In this document: positions 24,701 to 36,700 of the stretch, in pieces | Position numbering within the stretch: the first letter of the stretch is position 1 | Layout of the letters: each line of letters begins with the position of its first letter | Source: Phaenicophaeus curvirostris | Taxonomy: Eukaryota > Chordata > Aves > Cuculiformes > Cuculidae | Reading direction: 5' to 3' | DNA length: 64,000 nucleotides | Assembly (NCBI RefSeq): GCF_032191515.1 | Contig: NC_091431.1 | Span: forward strand, 18,555,194-18,619,193 | Translations under genes and position numbers: made by a program | Notes under the pieces: model-generated | What the model saw: only the letters and a program-made list of their open reading frames with translations | What the model was told of the DNA's origin: nothing | Database searches by the model: none

Positions 24701-27700
24701 GCTAGAGAGGCTGCAGGATGATATGATCCTGAAGGACCAGTGTGCCAGGAGGAAAACCATCCCATGTTCCAGCTAGAGCATTGAGATAAAATATCAGTAG
24801 ATCCTAAAGAAAGTCAGTAAAATAGAAAGTGACCATTAAAGAGAAAATTTAAGAAGGGAGAAGAATGGGTTAGGACAATTATTACACAGAATCACAGGAT
24901 AATTTAAGTTGGAAAAGACCTCTAAGATTATCATGCCAAATAATTTCTGTTATGTTGATGTTCTGTGTCAGAGATGTGGGTAGCAGAGGGAATGCCAACT
25001 GATCTCAGTAAACACAGAAGCTATTTTATACTGAAACAATTGCTAAAAATTCCCCTATCATTCTCCAGCTGCCTGTTACCATTGTCTAGGGCAGAAGCAG
25101 TTTTGAGATCAACAAAGTCATGTGAGCAATTCATAGACCAGCCACAGGGTGTCCACATCTGTGCAACCTGAAGTACTTTCTCAGCCTCAAGGACTGGGCA
25201 GAGCATTAGAGACTGTAATCAGAGCTATGACACTTAGTATGCATGTCTAAATGAAGAAATCTACTTCTATGTTCCCTCATCCTGAATTGGTATTTTACTT
25301 TGTAAACCTACCACACAACTTAATGTGGAGATATAGTCAGATGTTTGATAACAGAATTACAGGATCATTTATGTTGGAAAAGACCTCGAAGATCATTGAG
25401 TTCAAACCTAAACCAAACACTGCCAAGTCCACCACTAAACTAGTGACTGTTTTCCTTTGCTTTATCAAATCACAGACCCTCGTGTCTCCATCACTGTTTT
25501 GATGGCTGATTCAATTCATTTTTTATTTGCATTGCAAAGACAAGCATTGCATTTGCAGACTGTTATTGCCTCTCAGTTACACATTAAGAACAACTGACGG
25601 GTGGTATAGAATCATAGAATCATAGAATGGTCTCGGTTGGTAAATACCTTTAAGATCATTGAGTCCAAACATTGATCCAGCCCTGCTAAGTCTGCCACCA
25701 GATCCTGTCCCCAGGTGAGATATCTATTCATTTTTTTAAACACCGCCAGGGATGGTGACTCAATCACCTCCCTGGACAGCCTCTTCCAATGCCTGACAAC
25801 CCTTTCAGTAAAGAAATTCCCCCTGATATCCAGCCTAAATCTCCCCTGGTGCATCTTGAGGCCATTTCCCCTTGTCCTGTCACTCACTGCCAGGGAGAAG
25901 AGACCAGCACTCACCTCACTACAACCTCCTTTTAGATAGTTGCAGAGATTAATAAATCATTAAAATTTTCTGACACAACTGGAGATGACTCTCCCACTAC
26001 ATCCTGTGAGGTACTCCCCTGAGTTTTGGCGGGGTCATGGGTAGGTAGGGTCTTTATTAAGCAAGTAGAGCCGAGGAAAATCTAATTGTTTCTTACATTT
26101 AACTTATTTTGTCTTATCAGCATTACACAGTACTGATGATTTACTCCAAAAGATGCCTATTTCAAATACAGAAATGTGTTTCTATTTTTAAAAAGAGACA
26201 ATATGATCACTAAGACAATGACCCATTCTTTACTGGTGATACATGGGGTAATTTCTAACGCACACTCTTCTTGTAAAACAGTGATGCCAGACTGAAAAAA
26301 AATGTATGTATACATTGCAATACTACAAAACCAAAAGAGAGACCAATTTACATGATTTTCCTCTAAAATAAGGCACTTCTGGTTGTTTGTTTGTACAAAA
26401 ATCAGGCAGTTGTGTAGTACACACCGGAGCATGACAAAAAATCTAAAAGAATTCTTCAGTCCTAAGGCTGTTGCAATACTTACATTCTTTAGCCTTGTGT
26501 TTCTGCAGCCAAGTCAAAATCCTATCTAATTTAAAGCATTTACATTTGAAAAGAGACTTTCGCTCCAGTTGTTTTCAGCTGTATTATTTGATTTTTGTTT
26601 CCAATTAAATAATTGAAGATGAAAATCCAAGTACACTGAGTACAGTAATTGTATAGAAATGTTGAAGCAAACACTCCTCATCTATTACTTGGCATTTATA
26701 TAGTGCTTTTTGATGAGGAAAAAATGATAGAAAATTGCAACAAAAAGAAGGGAATGTTACTAAGCACACATAAAATCAATACTTTTACCTGTAGAATTCA
26801 AAAGGAAGATATAAAATGCTTCATCAGTTTCAGGAATATCATCATCATTAATATACACAGATAAATTCTGCTCTCTTTCTCCAACATTGAAGGAAATGGC
26901 ACTGTTCTTCCCACTGGGAATAAAGTCTCCTTCTTCAGCTGTGGCCTCTCCATTTACAGTAACATACTGCACAGCAACAGCAACATCAGCAGATCCATTC
27001 CTTATGACCGTAAAGTTTGCAACACTTCCTTCTTCAACACTCACTGTCAAAGGTTCTGAAAAGGCACAAGCAACAAATCCACCTGAGTTCAAGCTTGAGC
27101 TCCTTGCATGTGACCTATTTTCTTAATCCTCCCCAAGAGGATCCTCCTCCTCAGCAGAACAGAAGGCAAATGGTGGAAAAGCATGGAAATGCTTGCAGAG
27201 AGAAAGGAGTACTGTTGTACTTAGCCACCTAAGTAACTCCATAATCAGGAAAGAGAATAATGAAATAAAATAAGAAAAGGTTCCAAAGGAAACAAGCACA
27301 AATTCAACACGATAAAAACAAGTGTGTTTTACATTAGATCCTTCTGGACTAGGGCTTCTCAATGATCTGGCCTGTGAATAAAATTTGTTTGGGGAAGTAT
27401 ATGTATTCTACATTTAAGAAACAATAATATCTAACCTGCAAAATAAATGGGATCATCGTTCCTTGTAATTTGTAAGACTGCAGTGGTTATATTGCCCAGC
27501 CTGGCTCCACCAGTGGCATTGAATAAGCTAATGATGAATGTTTCCATCTCTTCAGGTACCTGAAAGAGAAATCATTATGAAATTAATTTGTTACATGCAA
27601 AACAACAAGAAACTAAAATGAGCTGCTGAGGGGGTTAACAGAGCTTTCTGAATCATGTTTTTTATTTATGGATCCTTAACTGTGTCAAGAGGGATGACAG

Positions 27701-30700
27701 TTCATGCCATTACATAGAAATCATGGTCAATCTAAAATCCTTTTAAGTAAGTCCCCTCATCTTCACTGTTGTACAGATGACCCCAAAGTTATCTTGCAGT
27801 TTCCTGCTTCTGAGACATGTAAGTTATTTTTACAGCTTTGTTTATTATTAGTTATTTGTTCTTTATAAAATTACTACAAGTATATCAGTATTAAAAACTA
27901 CAAAAAATAAGATTCCTGCCATCAAAATAAGCACTTCTTTCAAATGAACTTTTCTATAATTTTACCACATTCAACTACTCTCAGCTTCTAACTTTTGTTT
28001 AGTGGTATGCATAGCTTCTCAAATTCTTTTATGACTTGCTGAAGTAATCCCTGTTTTACCCAACTATTTTGATTTTTCCAGCAAAGATGTATCAAGCCTT
28101 TTAAAAATCAGATATTGTAATGTTTTAGCACTTATTCTCTGCTCCATATACTCACACAAAAGCACTGTAAAATGGTTTACCTCATCTGGCAATGAGTAAA
28201 TGGTGATATTTTTTGAGAATTCCAGATTATCAAAGAAAACTATCCCTTGTTCTGGATAGACGTCATTGGTACATGCTGGGTCAACCACCCAAGACACACT
28301 GACATTGCCATAGTTTCCTTGGTTTCTTACAACTCTGTAAGCAGCTAAAAAGTGCAAACATATACAGTCAGTGTGCATCTTCAGAACAACACAAAACACA
28401 AAGAAAAGGATCAGCAAAGCTGAAAAGATGAAAAAAAAAGTAAAGAATAAGCAAGACTAATAATACATAATACACATAATACATACTTACAATACATAAT
28501 ACACATAATACATACTTATAATACATAAGAGCACTATATGAAAGGATACACAAAAACTGCTAAACCAGTTTGAAGTGGCTCAAAACTGTTATTTTTTGCT
28601 TGATAATTGAATAGAAACAGATAAATTGAAGTCACTCATGTGAAGATTTAGTTCTATTCTTCTCTCACATAGCACTCTACTCTCCACGCTCCTCATAGAG
28701 AGCTATTTCCAAGCTGCACTTTGCACATACATCAGTCCCTCCTGTCTGGCATATTTGCTAGCTGCTTTTTTATTGCATTGATCTTGCTGGCTTTCCAGGC
28801 CCATCCTTCTCCAGTTCAGTCTCCATTGCCTATCTTGCTGTCTCTGTACCACTCTGGAAACTCCTTCGTGGAGACGTAAGCCAGACATTGTTGTAGAAAG
28901 GTAAAATGTGGAAAAGATGCCTTGCAGGGGCAGGCAGAAGATAAAGCAGTAGCTCTGATAAAAAAAGAATTACCAGTGTAGATGATTTCTCCTTTACTTT
29001 CCTTTATTGTTACTGATAGTTCATCAGGTAGAAACTGTATGACACCATGTGGATCATCATTCTTCAGAATGGTTATATTGACCATCGTGGCATTCCCCAA
29101 ATTGCCTGGCATTTCACTGTAGCCACTGAGTACTACAGAATATACCTCATCCAACTAGAAGAAGGAAAAAAAAATACATACTCAGAATTTGCATCCAAAA
29201 TAATCAGGCAAACATTCACAGTCCTTAGCCAGGTGGAAAAAAATATAAATTTGAATGCCATTACATACTTGTTCTCCTCCTACATGTTTGCCTAGGTGAC
29301 AAAAATATGCAAAGATAACTTGAAGAGAGAAAAATATCTATTCTTACCTCTGGAATTCCATCCATCCTTGTCAGAAGAGTAATTATGATCTCTTTTTCAC
29401 CAGGCTTAAACTCCAAAACCCCTGTGCTTCCATAAAACTCGTTATTGTCTCTTGGTTCTACAGTATAGCGTAGAAACTGCCTGAGGAGACTTCCTCTGCT
29501 GCGGACAATATGCAGTTCCACAGACTCTCCTTCCTGTAAAATAAGAAAGTCCAGCCCAGCCTCTTTTCCTAGTGCTCTGCTTAGAAAAAAATTGTCCATA
29601 GTGATTTAGAGAAATTACTCAGATAGCTACCTTGATACTGTAGGGACCTCTGGAAGAGGGAGAAAATTCAAACACTCCTCCAGGATCATCATTTTCCAAA
29701 ATAATAATTTCACAAGTCGTAAAGCCATATTTCAGTATTTGATTTTCAATGCTGACCCTGAGAAAGGAAGATAAGAGGGGTTTTTGAGTGACAATGCTGT
29801 TTGGCAAGTAGATCTAATCCTGTGCAAAGAACAACAGAATACTGATGAATTCTGTGACTAAACTATGAAAACAACCAATTACGTGCAAATAAGACTTATC
29901 AGTGTGTTTTATCCACTTGTAGAAAAACCTTCACTTCTGAAGTAACTGTTTTCTGATCAGTTTTTATAGTTGGTGACTCCCGGGTTGTTTTTTTTTTCCA
30001 TTCACACATAACACAACACGCAAAAAAATCAGAATTACACAAGTAAGAACTTAAGAGTTACGTTTAGTATTGTTTCATGTTTGGACCAAAACATAAAAGA
30101 TAATCCAAAGTCACTTAAGCAACTAATGATTGCATTGAAAGTTACGCATTCTTATCCTCTTCTCCAAAGTTTACTATTGATACAAATAGGAAAAGACTTG
30201 CCCCTTGAAATTGTGGATTTCATCCTCACTGGTGTGTTAACCTGCCTTCCGCAAGATGTATACAATACCTGTGGGATCTCAGTGTGGCTCCAGTAAGTGC
30301 TGGACCTACTCTCAGAGGCTCAGGCTTATTCCTTTCTTCTCCATTGAAGAAAAAGCCTAAAAGCACATAGATAAGCAGCACTCCTCTCAGTGGAGGACTT
30401 CCATCCCTCGGCTACTGCTAGACCACCTTGTTCTTATTCATGGATGTGAATGGACCACATCTGACAAGAGACTGTAACCTTGTACATTTCTTGCATTAAT
30501 TTCCTCAGATGTGGTAACTTTCAGTAACATTGGTATAAGTTCATTACATTAAAAATGGTGGAAAATGTTCTGCTGAAGGAACCATCAAGAAAGCATCTTC
30601 AGTCTGACGGTTTGGATGTGGCTTATCAAATGGTGTTTTATGTATTTAGATTCCTATGCATTTTCTGTGTTTTCTGGAAGAAAACGTCAATGAAATCCTA

Positions 30701-33700
30701 GTTCAACATATTTCATGGCTTCACCATACCCAGACTCCATCAAACACTATTTCTTGTAGAAAGAAATGGGATCTATCACACCTGATACTTGAAATCAGTT
30801 CCGAAACTGATAATTAATTAAAATACCCACACACAAACAAATAAAAACCTATGCATCTTGTAGCAACGTCTACAGACAGAACACAATACGCTAAGCAGGA
30901 AATATCTATTTAATAGAGTAACAAGTCACGTTTATTGCACATTTAATAAAAACATGTCAGTGGACACAATAACTTCTGTTAATATGTAGTTTATACACAA
31001 ACAAGATAACCGCTCATCTTTCACCGCAGAAAACCCTTTCTCTGTAGTTCTAGTCAGTTCAGTCACTTAGCTGGGGCAAATCATATTAGTTTAAAACAAC
31101 TAATCCATTATTGCATAAAATGCTCAAATATCAAACCCTGAGGCATGCACTCACAACTCCCATCATTCACAGATCTTCAATAAAGAAACGCCTTCAAGCC
31201 AGAACCTCATGCCATCAAATGAAACACCAAAGAGCAAGCATGCATTGTCTAAGAGACACAGAAGACGTGATTCCCAGGAGGAAAAGAAGTGATAAAGACA
31301 GATTCTGTCCAAACCAACCACTTGTAAAACAAAGCACTGATTCACTGAAGACAAACCACAGTTCACTGCACTTACCCAAAGTACACGACAAACCTTTCTG
31401 TCTCTACCCTGTCAATACAGAAAAAGAAATAAAGGGAGTGGGGGAAGGAGCAAAAGTGCTGCTTGCTAAAATTTCAATAGTATCAATCTCAGAAAATAAT
31501 AATAATAATAAAAAACAAACCATGAAGCTCTCTTTTTTCCTTTACAAAAGCTTATAATGTCCATTTTATGGGAACACTACTTGCTTGGCATTTTCCTGTT
31601 GACAAATCCTAGCAAGTGGGCAGTTCCTAATTTGAAGAAATGATCCCATGATCCCAGCATGTTGAGACTCATTCATGGTAGACCCTACCAAGTTCTCCTC
31701 GATTACCACCAGCCTCTACGCCTGCTCACCACTGCATCAGCTGCCCACATTTATTAATAGCTATTTAATTAAGAAAAAAAAATCTACATGCTTCTATGAT
31801 GTTATTTCACCAATTAGGCAAAGTAATGATAGAAATAGGTAAGCACAGTGGGAGTTGCTTAGTTGGGGTATATATGAAAAACTATTTTGGCATAAAATCA
31901 CATCAAACTTTATCTGTAGCAATTTTCAGTTAATCATTTTACTAAAGTAAAATCATAAATACAAAATTATAATGAACAAAAATACAAAAATAAGAAAAGA
32001 AAACTCTATTTGCTAATCTCTTTAACTGATTTAACTTCAGCTAAGCACTTACAACAAAACTACCACCTCAAGTTCAATGAAAGGACAGTATTAGTCTGCA
32101 ACAGGAAGCATGCATTTTGCCTTTCTTAATCTAAAATAAAGATATATTAAATACAAACCCTGTATCTTCTACTAAAACACCGTAAACAGAGTACCATAAA
32201 ATTTATAAAATGAGCTTCTGACTTCTCCAGTCTCAAAGAGAACTCAGATTCAGAATTCAATGGACGTAAGAGCTCACTTAAAATTCTGAGAAATTAAAGG
32301 TACATTCTTTCAAATAGGAGATCTGAATTAACAGAAATTAATCATTGATTTCCAAATGAGGCTAGATTTTAAACAATGTACACTGAGACATTCTCCCTTC
32401 CTTCAGAAACAGAAGCAAGACCACTCCCAAACCATCAAAGTATTCAAACAATGAAAGGATCAAGGAGAAAATTCCAGAATTGATAATGCTAAAAATTAAT
32501 TATATCACTAAGCTGCTTGTAATGTAATTTAAAACTGAAAATACAAATGAACCATTATGTCAGGTGAGTTTTTGATATGTATGTACAAACTTAGGCAGTT
32601 AAGACATAATAATATATCAGAAAGTGAAAGGCTGTGGCAAAAATAAAATCTCTTCCAGCTTCATGAAGTTGCATTGCATGAAGCCAAACACTGTTTAGAC
32701 AAAAAAGCTTGCTAAGATGAGCTAAGGAGCAGTGTTAGAATCTATGATTGTGTTGTAATGCACAACGGCAGTGCTACAGACATCTGGAAAGGGTAGCAGA
32801 TACGAAATGACTGTAAGGTACCACAAGGTGTTCATCTTGGACATCTCAACGTGTTCTCTGAAAGGACTGAGAAGGCTGGCAATACCTTATTACTTTAAAA
32901 CAGCTACAGTGTATGTCAGATCAGAATCAGGTCAGAATCAGTTTCAGCCCATCCACTGTGAAAGGAAACAAACCATTCTTTGGGAGGAGGTTCCACCTTC
33001 CAGGTGCAACTTTTAACATTAGGATTCATTCGTTGATGGATTGACCAATCTGGCCATGCTTTCCTCTGCATGACTTGCTGTCACTGCTCTGACACAGTAA
33101 ATGTTGGTGACTACTCAAAAAAGGCACCAAAGAACACATGCAAGAATGGAATAGAAGTGTTCAAGTTTAGGTTTCCAACGCAGAGCTGCTGTTACACATG
33201 CAATAAACAGCGTACACAATAGGTCCCCTCGTGTCTACATTCTGAGGTAAACACATGTAAATTCTAGTAACATTGCTGGACCAGGGCCCACTGGATGAGC
33301 TCTTTGCTTCTCTTTGGATTTGTCTTCTCACTGTGGACCTGCCTGGAAATCTCTGTACTGTTTCGCCATATTGACGTGCTTTCCTGGCTTTACTATCCCA
33401 CTGCCATGACCTTGCCTGATATCCTGGGATCCAAGTTGCCCCCAGTTACCTGCTCCAGGCTGCTCTCCCTCACCTCAGGAGAGGTCCCTGCCCAACCAAC
33501 CATGTTATTGGCTCTACCTCACCATGCAGCTCCCAGGCCACCAGCCATCAGCCCTTGCTATGTTCCCTGATAATAGCCAGGAACAAAGAGGTGTTCACGT
33601 ACAGTCCTTTCACAGAGGAGATTTAGATGAGATTTTAGGAAGAAATGTTTTCATGTAAGGCCCTGGCCCAGGTTGTCCAGGGAAACTGTGGCTACCCCAT

Positions 33701-36700
33701 CCCTAGAGGTGTTCAAGGCCAGGTTGAACGGAACTTTGAGCAGCCTGATCCAGTGGGAGGTGTCCCTGCCCATGGCAGAGGGTTTGGAACTTGATGATCT
33801 TTAAAGTCCCTTTCAACTTAAACCATTCTATGATTCTGCGATTCTATTAAGTCCAAACTGAAACTGAGTGTAGAGGATTAGTTTAGTCCTGATTTTACTC
33901 TTCGCAGCATGGGAAGCCATCTCTTCAGGCACTCCTATAACAGCGGCATGGAAATGGAACAAAAGTGGCTATTCAGTTCCAAAATTCATGGTTTTCCTTG
34001 ATGGGGACATTCAGAAGTTACAAAAAGAGTTAAAACACCTCCTTGCACATGGTTACTTAGCCTTACCAAGGAGCTCCAGCTGCCAGAGAGAGCAGCTGGC
34101 CAGGAGTAAGGAGATCCCTTTCACTGGGAAAGCCACTTATGTGCCTTTTTTCTCCTCAGCTTAACTTTTTCTCAGTAAAATGTCAATCTGTGGGCAGGAA
34201 GCTGTATTTTATTATGAAGAATAAGCCCTAGCAATGTTTATGATGCTAATGCAAGAAATACAACTGCACAATTGTTTTTTATGTGATAAAAGAGCTGTAA
34301 AAAACCCAGTTTCTGTATGACAAATCTCGTTAAATGACTCATTAGTAAGGAAATTCTTCCTTTAAAAATCTTAAATTATTATTTAGCAAGAACTGCAGTT
34401 AATTAGGAGCACTAACAGAAGCTTCAAAATGTTTCTTGCACTTTTTAAACACATGGTACTACAAAATAGCGTAAGGAAGATTTTTGACTGAGTTTGAAGA
34501 GAACCTGAGCTGCAACTATGAATCTGTATTGATGTCATTACTAAAAATACACTTCTCTAAAGAACTTTCTTTTTCTATCAGGTTATCAGGAGATAAGAAT
34601 ACTGCAGAATTCTACTCAATCTGCTTCCTAGATTTGTAGTCAGTGTTCACCCCTTCTTTATTTTTTGGGGGGATTATCTACTGATTTAATTAGTAACAGG
34701 ACCTGGCTTGAAAGAACAGTATTAAAGTGGGATTTGCCACATTCTGGGCACACACTCTCCTGGATGGGAAACTGTTTGGATGGCCAGACCCAAAGAGTGG
34801 TGATAAATGGAGTTAACTCCAGCTGGTCACAAGTGGTGTCCCCAAGGCTCAGTGCTGGGTCCAGTCCTGCTCAACATCTTTATCAATGACCTGGATGAAG
34901 GCATTGAGTGCACCCTTAGCAAGTCTTATAAGGAACATCCGAGGGAGCCGGGGTTGTTTAGCCTTGAGAAGAGGAGGCTGAGGGGAGACCTTATTGCTCT
35001 CTATGACTACTGCCTATTCTCCCAGCTGCCAGGGGACAGGGCAGGGGGGAATGGCCTCAAGCTGTGCCAGGGGAGGTTCAGACTGGATATCAGGAAATAA
35101 CTTTTCACAGAAAGGGTCATCAGGTACTAGCAGAGGCTGCCCAAGGAGGTGGTTGAGTCATTGATCCATTCTGGCATCCTAAATTAGAATCATAGAATCA
35201 TAGAATAACCAGGTTGGAAGAGACCCACCAGATCATCGAGTCCAACCATTCCTATTAAACACTAAAACATGCCCCTTAGCACCTCGTCCACCCGTGCCTT
35301 AAACACCTCCAGGGAAGGTGAATCAACCACCTCCCTGGGTAGCCTGTTCCAGTGCCCAAATTTTTCTGTGAAATTTTTTTTCCTAATGTCCAGCCTAAAT
35401 CTCCCCTGGTGGAGCTTGAGGCCATTCCCTCTTGTCCTGTCCTCTGTCACTTGGGAGAAGATTGTCACTTTCACAAATTAAAATCAATTAATCAGGATAT
35501 TGCTGTTTGTGGACCCCGAAGTCCACAAGTTCTGTTTCTCACCAGCCTCATTTAAGAGCACAAATGCAACCTACATGACCTGGAGGTCCTGGCCCTCTGC
35601 CTGTACCTATGGCCTGTTGCAACAGCTGTGTATCTGTACCTTACAGAGAGGATGGCAGCTGCTGGTAGGAGAATATGCTGTGCAGACAGGAAAAAGAATA
35701 GGACTTTTTAAAAACTGAATTCTATCTATGCTTGCTGGCTACAATGAACAGCTCTAGTACGTATACACGGTCTCACAAAGCATACACAAAATTTCCATGG
35801 CCTGTTCCACCTATATTCATCAAGCACACCAAGGCCTTTCCTTTCTCATACAGATTTCACTACAGACATCTCTCTTTTTTTATGTTCAGTCTCAATTCAG
35901 GCCTATTCAGACGTGAGCAGCACTCAACCTGAAGAATACACGAAGAAGCTTCAGCAGATACAAGTTTGCCTTACTTGTTTATTACTCATCTGTCTTCATT
36001 GGAAACATATTCTTCATGACATAGATTTACCTCCTTTTTGTTGGTATAATTCAGAATTATTCTTAATAGCTACAGCTGACGGATAGAGTCTATAGGGCAA
36101 GGAAGGAAAATACAATGGAAAGTTTCTTCTATATTTATGGGTGCTATCAAAGCTTGTTTAAATGTAAACTGCCTTAACGACACCGCTGAGCTGAAAATAA
36201 TACATCCTTGTTAGAACTAATTACTTTTATTATTTTATTCGTGCTATTACTAATTGCAGTAAATAGAACGCTTATTTCTATGTCTATAGTTTTATTAAAG
36301 TTCTTACATGCTCTATTTTCCTACTGACTTATGCTACAATTTATATAACAGTACAAGCACATCCACAGCACAGTGCATCTTTGTTTTCATGCTAATTCAC
36401 CACTGCTGCGAGGTGTTGGCTGCCAGCCTTGGAAACTGACATCTTCTGTTCATCCAGCAATCACAAACCATGCAGAAAGCAACAGCACAAGCTTACACAC
36501 AGAACCCTGCCAGTATCCTTCAGCCTGATTTGAAGAGTCATCTCCAGTGCTGAAAGGATAATCTTTGTAGTCATTTCATTCTTGGCTACTGCTAATGCTG
36601 AAGTTGCCAACTTTCACTCATAGCCTTGGGGGACACCATCTAGGTCTAGAGAAGAGTTCAGATTTTATCTCCTGCCTGTTCCACTCTTTATCCAGGCCAG

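Larger units (their letters stand above)
22987..26788 (-). other. Intron 17 of ADGRV1
   Basis: Intron of 3,802 nt with four CR1 copies, all on the minus strand: 23116-24006, 24886-24940, 25349-25443 and 25606-25948. Confidence 0.85.

Noticed and set aside
28368..28553. Frame with repeated YYVYYVL as a membrane protein
   Set aside because: It is the translation of the 29-bp tandem repeat at 28462-28528.
31111..31557. 148-codon plus-strand frame in the 10-kb intron
   Set aside because: The composition is irregular (runs of Asn and Lys from an AAT/AAC simple repeat near the end) and no domain is recognisable. I could not support it as a gene or retrocopy.
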